Source: Glandiceps talaboti
Taxonomy: Eukaryota; Hemichordata; Enteropneusta; Spengelidae
NCBI RefSeq assembly: GCF_964340395.1
Contig: NC_135568.1
Span: 1,187,501 to 1,251,500 of the forward strand
DNA: 64,000 nucleotides
Direction of reading: 5' to 3'
Positions 24,880-38,400 of the stretch are shown piece by piece. Made by a program: the position numbers and the translations under genes. Numbering within the stretch: position 1 is the stretch's first letter; the number at the start of each line of letters is the position of its first letter. The notes beneath the pieces were generated by a model, which saw only the letters and a program-made list of their open reading frames with translations, was not told the origin of the DNA and made no database searches.

Positions 24880-25245
24880 CGTCTAAAACTAAATGTACAT
24901 GTTAAGAGGAGCTGTCACACACTGACATGGTTCAAGTGTCCAACACTACATCATGTACACATTAGTGGAGCTATGTCACACACTGGCATGGTTCAAGTGT
25001 CTAACACTACATCATGTACACATTAGTGGAGCGGTCACACAATGACATAGTTCGTGTCCAAAACTACATCATGTACACATTAGTGGAGCTATGTCACCCA
25101 GACATAGTCCAAGTGTCCAACACTACATCATGTACACATTAGTGGAGCTATGTCACATGCTGACATAGTTCAAGTGTCCAACACAACATCATGTACACAT
25201 TAGTGGAGTGGTCAGACAATGACATAGTTCCATTGTCCAAAACTA
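24880..25245. repeat. 61-bp minisatellite, about 6 copies
   Basis: Unit ACATCATGTACACATTAGTG then GAGCTATGTCACACACTG and TTCAAGTGTCCAACACT. Confidence 0.9.
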
Positions 25246-25445
25246 CATCATGTAACATGTTGCAGTTGCACTATAATAGCACATCATGTGAAATTCAAGG
25301 ACCCATGTCATATGCTGACATGGTTCAAGTGTGTAACACTATATCCTTTCAGACAGATGTCAAACCATATATGAACACCTTCAAAATAGACTTTAATATT
25401 TCTGTGCATGACAATCACCTTAGAGGTTTGCAATAGACTGATTAA

Positions 25446-26990
25446 TTTTCAGTATTTGTATCACATGATATTAGTAGTCGTGTAATATTACTTTATTTGT
25501 ATTAAACACATTTGTAAAACATTCATGTCTGTGTAATGTTTGCAGTTCTTTTCATAACCGCAGAATACATTCTTGAAGCCATATTTGGTTTATGCTAAAG
25601 CTGAGATGCAAGTCTAAGAAGTTTAATAACATTAATACATTGTATGCTAATAGACATAAACTCAAAATAAGATCACTAACTCCTTCACAACTTAGTCGTT
25701 ACTTTCCAGTTGCTTCAGTCAAATTTGCATATATCAAGAAACAAATTGATGTGCATATGCCCCATATATGTCACCTCTCTGTAAGTTGGAAAGAAATCAG
25801 ATATTGCATGTCTAAGAAATGATGAAAACATGGATGGATGGAGCCACTTGTAGTAGCCTCCCCAATAAAATGACCGTATACCAGCACAGATGAAACTGTG
25901 AAGACTGAAATTCAAAGTCATGACAATCAGTGTGCAAAAACTTTAACATTCAAATTGTTTGTGGTCGCCAAAGATGACAAAGTGCTAGATCTAAAACTTG
26001 GTCAAAAAATAGTGCTAGATCTAGAACCTTGCCCCACAACTGTTCATTTTTTGACACCCCTTAGTTACCTAGAAGTTCTGAATTAAAGTCAGACAGACTG
26101 CATAGAGCACGTATTTTGTAGTTTTTAACCACATTTATTAAAGGTTCCTCAGAAATGTTCTCTGTGGCAAAACAAAACAAAAATTAAACTAAAGACAGAG
26201 TTGCCTTATGAGACAACTTGCTAACAAATTGACAAAACTGAAAATATAATAAAGTGTACTGTCGAACTTGAACCATTTTCTACAATAATGGTACAGTTCT
26301 AATTTACACCTACAAATTGGGACATTTTTTTACAGTATATATATATAAAAGAACTTTAAGAAACTTTCACAATTACAAAGAATAACATGGATAACTTTGA
26401 ACAAGTACAGAAATATGTATGTTGATTAACATCTTACAAATCAAAGTGAGATAGCAGACATAACAATCATTTTGGTTATTTAGCATTTGTCATACAAGAC
26501 TAAAGTGTAAATACGTTACTTTGTACATATGTGTTTGCGGTGTCTTGTTCGTTCCTGTTCATAAGCTAATAATCTTGTTCCTTACGAAAGCAAATTGGAT
26601 CACTGTTGATCTACTCAATTTCCTGTTTTTTACCTTGACCTCTGACCTTGACCTGTGACTGTAATTCATCATCAAAACCCATGAAGTAAGCAACAAATAT
26701 TTGGCTAACTCCATCCCAGCATTTCAGTCAACAGTAACAACCTAATGAAAACACAACTAAACTGCAATCCCAAACACTCAAAAAAAAAAAAAAAAAAAAT
26801 CTATTTATAATTGTTCTGCAAATTTTTTTGTCATTTCATATTTACATTTACTACATGTTTTGACTTCTGGGAAGAATGAGCTGTTATCTCTATGAAGCAC
26901 ACACACACACATACACATGAATGTACTTTGTGGATACATGGTATATTATATACAACAATATTCCTATATTTATCATGTCTCGTAACTATA
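25446..26990. other. Intergenic, no gene supported
   Basis: Two open frames (25592-25822, 25898-26086) lack codon bias, domains or splice context. GTGCTAGATCTA with AAAA is locally duplicated near 25981-26025. A poly(A) tract at 26780-26799 may mark an old retroposed end. Confidence 0.5.
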
Positions 26991-26995
26991 TAACT

Positions 26996-28400
26996 CTTTC
27001 TAGTTTCCAGTATACTAACTTTATAACTCTGTAGTGTCCAGTATACTAACTTTATAACTCTGTAGTGTCCAGTATACTAACTTTATAACTCTGTAGTGTT
27101 CAGTATACTAACTTTATAACTCTGTAGTGTCCAGTATACTAACTTTATAACTCTGTAGTGTTCAGTATACTAACTTTATAACTCTGTAATGTCCAGTATA
27201 CTAACTTCATAACTCTGTAGTGTCCAGTATACTAACTTTATAACTGTGTAGTGTTCAGTATACTTGATGTATCTAACTTCATAACTCTGTAGTGTTCAGT
27301 ATACTAACTTTATAACACTGTAGTGTTCAGTATACTAACTTTATAACTGTGTAGTGTTCAGTATACTTGATGTATCTAACTTCATAACTGTGTAGTGTTC
27401 AGTATACTAACTTTATAACTCTGTAGTGTTCAGTATACTAACTTTATAACTCTGTAGTGTTCAGTATACTAACTTTATAACTCTGTAGTGTTCAGTATAC
27501 TAACTTTATATTTCTGTAGTGTCCAGTATACTAACTTTATAACTCTGTAGTGTCCAGTATACTTGATGTATCTAACTTCATAACTCTGTAGTGTTCACTT
27601 TACTTGATGTCTCTATAACTGTGTGTAATGTCCAGTATACTAACTTTATATTTCTGTAGTGTTCAGTATACTAACTTCATAACTCTGTAGTGTTCAGTAT
27701 ATTAACTTCATAACTCTGTAGTGTTCAGTATATTAACTTTATAACTCTGTAGTGTTCAGTATACTAACTTTATAACTCTGTAGTGTCCAGTATACTAACT
27801 TTATAACTCTGTAGTGTCCACTTTACTTGATGTCTATAACTTTATATTTCTGTAGTGTCCAGTATACTAACTTCATAACTCTGTAGTGTCCAGTATACTA
27901 ACTTTATAACTCTGTAGTGTCCAGTATACTAACTTTATAACTCTGTAGTGTTCAGTATACTAACTTTATAACTCTGTAGTGTCCAGTATACTTGATGTAT
28001 CTAACTTTATAACTGTGTAGTGTCCACTTTACTTGATGTCTATAACTGTGTGTAGTGTCCAGTATACTTGATGTATCTAACTTTATAACTGTGTAGTGTC
28101 CACTTTACTTGATGTCTATAACTGTGTGTAGTGTCCACTTTACTTGATGTCTCTATAACTGTGTGTAGTGTCCAGTATACTTGATGTCTATAACTGTGTG
28201 TAGTGTCCACTTTACTTGATGTCTCTATAACTGTGTGTAGTGTCCACTTTACTTGATGTCTATAACTGTGTGTAGTGTCCAGTATACTTGATGTATCTAA
28301 CTTTATAACTGTGTAGTGTCCACTTTACTTGATGTCTATAACTGTGTGTAGTGTCCACTTTACTTGATGTCTCTATAACTGTGTGTAATGTCCAGTATAT
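26996..28400. repeat. 31-bp minisatellite, about 45 units with higher-order structure
   Basis: Basic unit CTTTATAACTCTGTAGTGTT with CAGTATACTAA. In the right half the unit shifts to variants with TACTTGATGTCTATAACTG and GTGTGTAGTGTCC. Largest array in the window, in the intergenic region. Confidence 0.97.
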
Positions 28401-29574
28401 TTAATCTCCACCTCTAATTGTCTTAATTATATCAGTATATTTGTTGGTTTGTCTACAGAGTATGTACTGGACAGGAACTGGCCTTTATTTGGATAAAAGT
28501 ATAATTTTAAACTATTATCTGGACTAGATATATCTTGTTTATTGTGGAGTCAAAAAGAAATAATTCAGTTGATGCAAATAGTACAAAAAAGAGAGGATGT
28601 TGATGAGTTTGATCCTTCACTTTCTAAAAACAAATATACTCACAAGTTATACTTCTGTACTTTCTGTGAGTTTACTAGCCATCAGCCTGGGTAGTGGGAC
28701 AGATCACAAATGATGTGAAATACAAATCTTGCATATTATCATTAAAGGGGCATACATAGATCAGATCTCAACATTTTTTCACTGATATTTTGTAGTGCCT
28801 AGAAAGTATATTATTAGATTTTTTTGTTGCCAATGGTTTAGGATTGCCGTACAAACTTCCAAACAACTCAACAGTGACTAATGACAATGTTTAAAAGCTC
28901 TAGTTAACTTGTTACTGCCTTGTATGTACACAAAAATAAAGAGCTGCTGGTTCAAACAAATTTAAAGTTTTACCTTCCAATGTATCATACTAAAACATCA
29001 CTTGCAACAGCTGGGTTCTTCTATTTCACCCAAACATGCAGCAACAGCTAATACAGCTGATATTTCATACAGGCATGGGTCACAACTGTACTTTGAATAA
29101 TGCAAGTCTTCCATCAATTTGACTCACGATAGTGATTACTAGTTACACACATCAGCAAGCACCATTTGTGGCTTTAAGCTAAGTGGTCCTAAAACATCTG
29201 AAACTTTGCCTACAACCCTGTACCCACAAGAAAGCCTCCATCATAAAGTTCCAAAATCTCATCCACCCCATGTGGCTTAAGTCCTAAAACATCTGGAACT
29301 TTGCCTACAACCCTGTACCACAAGAAAGCCTCCATCACAAAGTTCCAACATCTCATCAACCATTTGCGGCTTTAACCTAAATGGTCCTAAACATCTGGAA
29401 CTTAACCCTGTACCAAAATTCTGACATCTACCATTGCTATAGCTATTTCACTGCAAAATTTCACAATTCTAGGGTTACCTTGTTATCCAAATACACTTCT
29501 GTTCTACACTACGATATAAAAATATAGTTATATTGAATAGTGTTTGCTACATTCTACGTACCTCAGACAGCACA
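28401..29574. other. Intergenic, no gene supported
   Basis: AT-rich. A block with CCTAAAACATCTGAAACTTT and CTACAACCCTGTACC is imperfectly repeated three times at 29185-29415. Confidence 0.5.
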
Positions 29575-30100
29575 ATGTATAGTCTATCAGCTAGCCCTCG
29601 GATGTTCTTCCGATAAAATACGACACGCAGCCGAACAACGCTATCGAGGATGGAACATCCGAGGTCTAGCGAATGTCATCAGGATATAAATAACTGCCAA
29701 TCAGAGAACCGTATTAGCGACAAGCACAAACAGAGGACAATAGCTAAATTTTCATGCATATTCATCTTAAGGAGGGGCTTGTAAAAATAACCACCAATGC
29801 GTTACCTAAAATGTGTGAATGACAACGTCTACACACTCATCAAACACAATTACCATAAACTGATAAGACATACTAGTAGTAAGACATAAATGTGTTTGTC
29901 AACACCTGCATGCAGAGATTGAATATATTAAAGTATATATATGCATATATGGCCCAACCCACCGCTTATCGTAATCTCAATGGAATGTCCGGTCTGAAAA
30001 TGACATTCGCTAGACTGTTCGGGCAGGCCCTCACATGCGAACTTCGTTCGCTTATAGTTATAGCATCGAAAGAAAGCCCGAACGTCTAGCAGCAAGACTA
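29575..30100. repeat. Two hairpin elements with GCTAGAC...GTCTAGC ends
   Basis: 29590-29680 is a hairpin (CCTCGGATGTTC pairs with GAACATCCGAGG), and 30010-30090 is a second (GCTAGACTGTTCGGGC with GCCCGAACGTCTAGC). Both have relatives in inverted order at 3105-3240. Confidence 0.55.
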
Positions 30101-30360
30101 CACAATGTATGGCTTGCAGCTATGATTCTACATTTTTACATTCTAAACATTATGCTACAAAGTAGGCAAAAAATCCCTCCCCATCCAGCTGAAAATAGCA
30201 GGTTGTGATTGGCTAGAAAACTGGCAAGTCTAGGCTTTGATTGGCTAGCACTGTTTATCAAGTTGTTATAAGTTTAACCAATGACAACTTTGAACCAAGA
30301 CAGTCAACAATACTTGACTCCTACAAAGCACAAGAAAAACATCAATCATGAAATGACTGT

Positions 30361-30361
<1 letters not shown>

Positions 30362-30404
<43 letters not shown>

Positions 30405-30682
30405 GCATAGATGCGTGTGGATGTGTGTGTGTGGGGTGTGTGGATGCATGTGTATGTGGATGCATGCATGTGTGTGTGGATGCCTGTGTGTGTTTGTATG
30501 TATGTATGTATGTATGTATGTATGTATGTATGTATGTATGTATGTATGTATGTATGTATGTATGTATGTATGTATATGTATGTATGTGTGTGTGTGGATG
30601 CACATGTATGTGTGTATGTATGTATGTGTATATGTGTGTATGTGTGTATGTATGTATGTGTGTATGTATGTGTGTGTATGTA

Positions 30683-30730
<48 letters not shown>
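30362..30730. repeat. (TG)n/(TATG)n compound microsatellite, 370 bp
   Basis: Alternating TG and TATG tracts. Open frames on both strands are by-products. Confidence 0.97.
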
Positions 30731-30731
<1 letters not shown>

Positions 30732-31337
30732 CAAATCAACACATTTAAAGAGAGAGTAAACTAGATATAGTGGTACATAGTATTAACATTAACATTATAC
30801 AATATGTTGAAATAAAGACTTAACATTTCTATAGCCTTTCATCTCAGGGAATGAACAAATTGGTAAACCAAAAGTTTACTTCCCTCTGGTCAAAAAAATA
30901 ATGTTTTTTTCATTTTGTAGGAAAATATACAGAAATATGCAAGTTTTCCAATGCAAGGTGGGCACGAGTTAAGGATTTCATCCTGGTGAAGGTAATATAA
31001 TATTGAATGTTTTCATCCTTTGGACAGTTTAAACAATCCAATGTCTTATTCTCTTGGCTGTCCAAATTATTGGTGGCAATATCGTGGCGTCTTGATCCTT
31101 GGGAAAGAAAAGGAGCTGCGTTGTTGAATTGGTAAAATTGGTGGGAGTCTATCCGTATATTTCACCTCTGGATATGTACAGTATATCAATCCTTGGGTAG
31201 TGTTTATCATGACAGTATTAATTGAAAAGTTATTCTGTCTTTCAATTGAAGAGATGAGTTGAAGACATTATCTTGACATAGACATCCAAAGCACACAATG
31301 ATAAGGACTTTCTGGGAGAACTTCATTCCTTTGATAG

Positions 31338-32185
31338 TTTAGATGGGAATTTCCAAGGATCCTAGTATCACAGAGCAGGGAATGGGAATTTCCAAGGATT
31401 TTGATAACAATAGCACGGAATGGGAATTTCAAAGGATCCTGGCAACAGATAGCAGGGAATGGAAATTTCCAAAGATTTCAATAACAATAGCACGGAATGG
31501 GAATTTCCAAAGATTTTGATAACAATAGCACGGAATGGGAATTTCCAAAGATTTTGATAACAATAGCATGGAATGGGAATTTCCAAAGATTTCGATAACA
31601 ATAGCAGGGAATGGGAATTTCCAAAGATTTTGATAACAATAGCACGGAATGGGAATTTCCAAAGATTTTGATAACAATAGCACGGAATGGGAATTTCCAA
31701 AGATTTCGATAACAATAGCACGGAATGGGAATTTCCAAAGATTTTGATAACAATAGCACGGAATGGGAATTTCCAAAGATTTCGATAACAATAGCACGGA
31801 ATGGGAATTTCCAAAGATTTTGATAACAATAGCAGGGAATGGGAATTTCCAAAGATTTCGATAACAATAACACGGAATGGGAATTTCCAAAGATTTTGAT
31901 AACAATAGCACGGAATGGGAATTTCCAAAGATTTCGATAACAATAGCAGGGAATGGGAATTTCCAAAGATTTTGATAACAATAGCAGGGAATGGGAATTT
32001 CCAAAGATTTCGATAACAATAACACGGAATGGGAATTTCCAAAGATTTCGATAACAATAGCAGGGAATGGGAATTTCCAAAGATTTCGATAACAATAGCA
32101 CGGAATGGGAATTTCCAAAGATTTCGATAACAATAGCAGGGAATGGGAATTTCCAAGGATCCTGGCAACAGATAGCAGGGAATGT
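31338..32185. repeat. 38-bp minisatellite, about 22 copies, next to the anion exchanger stop codon
   Basis: Unit GGAATGGGAATTTCCAAAGA then TTTCGATAACAATAGCA. The unit contains the palindrome-like GGAATTTCC. No stop occurs in the minus-strand unit and 38 is not a multiple of 3, so all three minus frames stay open for over 200 codons. It begins 209 nt after the stop of the anion exchanger gene, probably in its 3' UTR. Confidence 0.95.
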
Positions 32186-32393
32186 CTCAGCACTTCACTA
32201 CTGTGAGAAGGAACACAATACACATTCAAATCAAAGTAGACGAAAGAGACAAACTTCTTGTCATTTTAGTCCGAGGCTAAGCACAGACTGTCTGAGTTTA
32301 TAATCGTTGTTGTCATTTTAGTCCGAGGCTAAGCACAGACTGTGTGAGTTTATAATCCTTGGGACTGTGATATGTATACTTGTAGTTTCCTAT

Positions 32394-32465
32394 TTAAATC
32401 GGTAATGGTGCAATGGTATATTCATCCCAACCCTCGTCATCATCACCTGCCTCATCATTGTCAAG
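32394..32465 (-). CDS. SLC4A2-like: Anion exchanger exon 24 (C-terminal tail, residues 1361-1383, stop TAA)
   Basis: After acceptor TTTCAG the tail reads [19 protein letters not shown] and ends PLPI, stop at 32396-32394. The Leu plus acidic motif sits where AE1/AE2 carry the LDADD/LDANE motif proposed to bind carbonic anhydrase II; the DEY near the end also matches the AE tail. Confidence 0.93.
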   Translation of the reverse strand, partial: LDNDEAGDDDEGWDEYTIAPLPI

Positions 32466-35400
32466 CTGAAATAAAAAAAACACAGAAATTATCAGAAAAT
32501 TAATCAAAATGAATTATTGAATTGAAATTTATTTCCATTAAAAGAGATAAACATAAATAAACAAAAATATAACAAGTAAACATAAACATCCAAAAAAAGA
32601 AAACGATTTACATTTGTGGGCGAGAGACTAAAAAATAGTTTTATTTGAGAAAACTAATCTAGACTAGCCACTCAATTTCAAAAGTGTCAATTGCATATTA
32701 AACTATGGTGACTGCAGTTGTTCAAATAAACTTTTTTTTTTACTGGATCAAATACAATTCTTTGTAGATAACACAACAATAAATGAAGGTCGTTTTGAGC
32801 TAGTATGGTAAACATCGATTACTAAGCAACCAAATTATCTTTAATAATTTCTCAGTACAACATCAGCTGCAAAATATTATAATTAAAATCACTTTAGCTA
32901 CAATAATAGAATAGGGTGCAAGTGAGATTTGTAACACACTTATTACATTTCCCGTGTTGTGATTCGTCAATACGTGGTCACATGGTATGTAGAGTTTTAG
33001 CGTTGTTGACTGCAAATGACGTTTACTTGTCAACAGTTGCTAGTGCTGTTGCCTGTATGGGGAACAGCACCATCACATGTTGACTGATGACGTCATATGC
33101 GCATATGTACATGTTTTCAGAACAAAGAAACCATAGATGCTATGAACAACATGACATATCTTACAGTGGTCAAGAAGTCTGACAGGGCTGAACAACAGGA
33201 CATATCTTACAGTGGTCAAGAAGTCTGACAGGGCTGAACAACATGACACATCTTACAGTGGTCAAGAAGTCTGACAGGGCTGAACAACAGGACATATCTT
33301 ACAGTGGTCAAGAAGTCTGACAGGGCTGAACAACAGGACATATCTTACAGTGGTCAAGAAGTCTGACAGGGCTGAACAACAGGACATATCTTACAGTGGT
33401 CTAGAAGTCTGACAGGGCTGAACAACAGGACATATCTTACAGTGGTCTAGAAGTCTGACAGGGCTGAACAACAGGACATATCTTACAGTGGTCTAGAAGT
33501 CTGACAGGGCTGAACAACATGACATATCTTACAGTGGTCTAGAAGTCTGACAGGGCTGAACAACATGACATATCTTACAGTGGTCTAGAAGTCTGACAGG
33601 GCTGAACAACATGACATATCTTACAGTCTATCGATTTATCAACTGTGATGATCTCATACAACCATAATTCAGCCACATGTTTTGATTGACTTTTATTTTA
33701 GATGGACACTCACCTCTTCAAGTTCTTTTGATGTAAATATTCGACCAATCACATGGAATCTTATAGGGACCATAAGAATGAGAACAAAAGGGAAAGCCAA
33801 TGCTGCAACAGTTGATTTGACAACCCACAGTAATGCTAGGCAACCAAATTGAAGGACTGTAAATAAATGTATTCTGTATTTTTTCACCTGGAAGAATAAC
33901 AAAATTATTTGTACTCATTACAGTGGATAGTTCATGAAGATTTCTATATTTGTACAGTACCTCAGAGAGGGGGGCATACAATGACTTCATTGTCAAGTGG
34001 AGAAAATCAGTAGATGAGAATAAGTTGTAAAAAGAATGAACTTCCTCTCTGTAACACACATCAACAAGTGTCAACCCTACAAGTCTTAACCGTACAAAAC
34101 ACATCAAATCTTGAAATGTCACTCATTCCACCTCCTGTGCAGCCTCTATACAGTTACATATGTTCTTTTGTTCTTTACAACTACACTGTACTGAAAGAAT
34201 AGTTACTGATAAATTGAAATCTACTCAGCTGCAAATTACTCAAAATCATTAAATCTACTCAGCTGCAAATTACTCAAAATCATTAATTCACTAATAATTT
34301 AGAAACTTGGAAACTTACAGATGTTTGAGAGTTAACAGTGTACAATATCATAAACTCAATCACCCTGAAAATAATTAGTCCTCAAAAAGCCCCCTTAGGA
34401 CACTTGTATTTATCTTGGCTGAACAACAAAAATATTGGAGAATAACATACTTATACCAGTGCCAGTAATATCAAAGAAAAATCAAGGAAAGCAATGGCAA
34501 TTTTGAACATTTTGAAGCATATTTAAAAAAAACAGCAGAATCAGTGATGTAAACACGTGTTGTCGAGACGTAGAACAAACAGGGTATAAATTCCTTATTT
34601 TTTGTTCAACTTGGATTGTGCATGGTATAATAAAGGTATGACACTGGGCTAATTTTGACACGCTATCAATGCTTTACCAGGTCAATAATGTCTTGAAGAT
34701 GATGAAGATATTATCAAATACTATATTTTCAGGGATTTTGTTCTTGCAGAAAACCACACCAACGAATACAGTGAAAATAGATTATATGTGAAAATTTAAA
34801 TTTAGTATTTCACAGTATATTGATTGTTTGAGAGAAATCAAACTTACCTTTCTGACAAATCTGGTATCAGGAAAGTGTTTGGCTGGCATAAGAAGCATCT
34901 GTAGCCTTTCAAAGAACTGAATACCACTCATGGCAGTGACACCCATGTATAAAAATACACCAAACAGCACAGCTATCGGAATCTGTCTCAGTACTGACTG
35001 CATGGCAAGAGATATGCCTGTAATAATGCATACAATTCATCAATATTCATGGAATCATACAAACACAAACATTATAGGATATATGCACTTTGTTATCATC
35101 AATATCTGTACCACATATTATTAATTTAATGTTTGCATTCTTATGTACAGCCTAATTACCAAAAATACTGCCAAAGGTATTGTACACATCCAATATTCAA
35201 ATCCAAACTGTTATTTTATAAAGGTGGTTTTCCTTTTAGTATGTACATCTATTATAACAATAATAATAATAATAATAATAATAATAATCTTTATTTATAC
35301 TGGATAGTTCTTTAAATATATAAACACTTGTCTCCCAAGAAGTCCAGTGAGGGTCATCCCTCATGGGTTCAGTGTTAATGCAGGAGGAAACCGGAATACC

Positions 35401-38400
35401 TGGGGAAAACCTGCGTTGTTCGGTAGAGTCAAACTGAACGACATTCTTCTTACTTACAGTGTGGTAAATTTAAGCAAACCCTGAATGGGTTTGAACCCCG
35501 ACCGCAGTGATAAGAGGCAAGTGGTTTAACCACTCGGCCACCGACAACCCTGAATGGGTTTGAACCCCGACCGCAGTGGTAAGAGGCAAGTGGTTTAACC
35601 ACTCAGCCACCGACAACCCTGAATGGGTTTGAACCCCGACCGCAGTGGTAAGAGGCAAGTGGTTTAACCACTCGGCCACCGACAACCCTCTACCAAGTAG
35701 TTTTGAAGTTTTAACTTTTTACCAAAACTCAGAACTAATTTTTCAAGTACTCATTATTTTGGAGGGGTAGCTGTCGTGGCAGTCTTAGAGGGGTGGCTAT
35801 AATATTGACTTTCAATTATGGAAGTTAAAACAAGTGATTAAAAGTAAACTTACCAATGAGCATATTGACCACTAGAGCAGTAACTCTCTGTTCAATAACA
35901 CCTTCTATTTTAGGCTTTTCACCAGGTGCATGGGTTTTACTCATAACAGTCAGACTAGCAGTATGACTGACTGACCGCACAGTAGCAGCACAAGCCCATG
36001 GTAGTCCAAACAGTGAACTAACACACACAAGTATACCAATCAAAAACATATCGAGATGAAAACCTGCTCCCTTCTTTAAGTTGTTCACTTTCTTATTCAC
36101 AATAAGTCTGTCAAAATGACAAAATTATAGAAAATGTAAATATTTTTGATTATACTAGTATCTATAGTAACGTCAACACAATGAAACTGATAAAATATGA
36201 TGTCATATCCTGCAAGGTTTTCCCACAATGCCTTGCACGAAATCCCCAAAATAGCAGATGTACACAAACACATGTAAATGCAGTAGAGCTTCTTAAAAGG
36301 ATTTTAAAGTTGAATATTAGAGCCGAGGCACTATTTCATCATCCAACATCATATGTAAATTGATAGCAGTAATCAATACAAGTGTACTAAAGGTAGAAAT
36401 AAGTCTGACTGGACTTTTCCTTTAAGTTGATAGCAGTAATCAATACAGTTGTACTAAAGGCAGAAATAAGTCTGACTGGACTTTTCCTTTAAGTTGATAG
36501 CAGTAATCAATACAAGTGTACTAAAGGCAGAAATAAGTCTGACTGGACTTTTTCCTTTAAGTTGATAGCAGTAATCAATACAAGTGTACTAAAGACAGAA
36601 ATAAGTCTGACTGGACTTTTCCTTAAGTTGATAGCAGTAATCAATACCAGTGTACTAAAGACAGAAATAAGTCTGACCAGACTTCCCCTTGCAGGTAATT
36701 TTTAGAAGAGGACTTTAACTATGTATTAACATGGGGTTGTGGTCATTTTTACTTACTCTGTAATAAGTGTTTCCATATATAAAAGAATAAATACTAATAT
36801 AGCAGGTATAGCAGCACCAAAGACTGCCCACACAGGTATTGGAGTTTGGAGACCCAAAGGACTAATAAACCAGCCTCTTTTGTCTGGTGCTGTTGGTGTG
36901 AATCCATCAGGAATTTCTAATTTCTGTCAAAGATACAAATTAAATATAGAGATGATTTATTAGGTTATGGTAATTGTTCATAAGCCCTTGCCATTAGGCA
37001 GGCATATATCATTCTCTATAATACAATGCTGATGGTACAAATCTACCGGCCATAATTTGCCCAGTGACATTATTTCCAGAACAAATGACAGGAAAGAAAG
37101 TGTGATTAAATCAAGGTACTTTTTATCATATTCAAATGTCGCCGTCAAACATTAAAGCTGATTTGGTTTCCAAATCTACACTCTTCCCACTTTTTTGATT
37201 GGCAAGAGACATTCAAAAGTTCACCATTATTTACTAGAGTGAAGTGCATTCTGGGATGGTTTTTCTAGACCAACGAGAGCCAAGAATTTTGCACATACAG
37301 TTCCTGTTTGTTGGCAGGAGTGTGGTGTTGTTTATATTTGTAATGAGTGGTCTATGGGAAGCCTATTTCTTATCTAAATTGTTCTTGGGGATCATAAAAT
37401 GTGTATGATATGCAGTCGATCGGCGATCCCTCGATGTTTTACATGTATTTCTGTTCTCTTGGTACAACTGCATGTTTCACTTTCACTTTCATAAAACCTC
37501 AGCTATGTGGCATATTTTGACAGTTTAAATTTCAAAGTCCAATTAACTTTGCCACGTAGAACTGAAAATAACAAATCACATGCCATACCTGTGTATATAC
37601 ATTTTTGACGGCCACATCAAATGATGCCATTATAACAATGGCAATGAGTATACCAAAATCTCCTAAAGTCTTCCGTACCTGTAGAGTAACAAAAATGCAA
37701 AATATACAACCTTGCACTATTCAACTATTATGACATCATTTAAAGTTAATATGACATAAAATATAAATTTAAGGAAACCACCATAAACATTGAAAAGGAA
37801 CATGTACTGTTAAGCTCTACATAACATTATATAAATCTATTCCTTTCCCAGTAATTGAAAGATTTTTTTTTTACCCTGGTTTGGGTCAGTCACAGAATAT
37901 CACCTATCTTTAATGGGACTTGAACACATGACACCTGACTTCCAGTTCTGAACTGGAACCACTTTTTCAAAAGAAGCTGATCAGTTGATAAATAATATTT
38001 GTGGCAGTGAGAGAGAATCAAGTGGATTTCAAACAGCTGAAAAATATCCCCTATATCTGTGGGGGTCATGGACACTCACATTTGTCCTGGATTGAAGACT
38101 TTATCCCACGTAACACTGGACAAGAATTTGTCAACAAGACAACTTTCATCCTTCAAATCAAAACTAACCTTGTTTGAGAAAAATCTACCATTTCTGAATT
38201 TTCTTAAGAAATACGCAATGAAGAATGTTCCAAAAGTGAGAATGGTTGACAAGAGAGCTGTGTTAGGTTCGTTTTTAGGCCGCAAGTCTTCGTCCAGTTC
38301 ACTAGACATGGTAGTTGGTATAGAGTAGTTGGACGACTCATTATTTGACATCAAAGAATACTGAAGAGATGAAAAGTTAGTTGAGTTGTAGTCATCTTCA

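Noticed and set aside
31368-32229. Overlapping 207-266 residue minus-strand open frames
   Set aside because: They are translations of a 38-bp tandem repeat, open in every minus frame; no gene.
35480-35690. Possible Leu/Ser tRNA genes
   Set aside because: A and B boxes are present, but acceptor and anticodon arms do not complete and three copies feed into a SINE body with (ATT)n tail.
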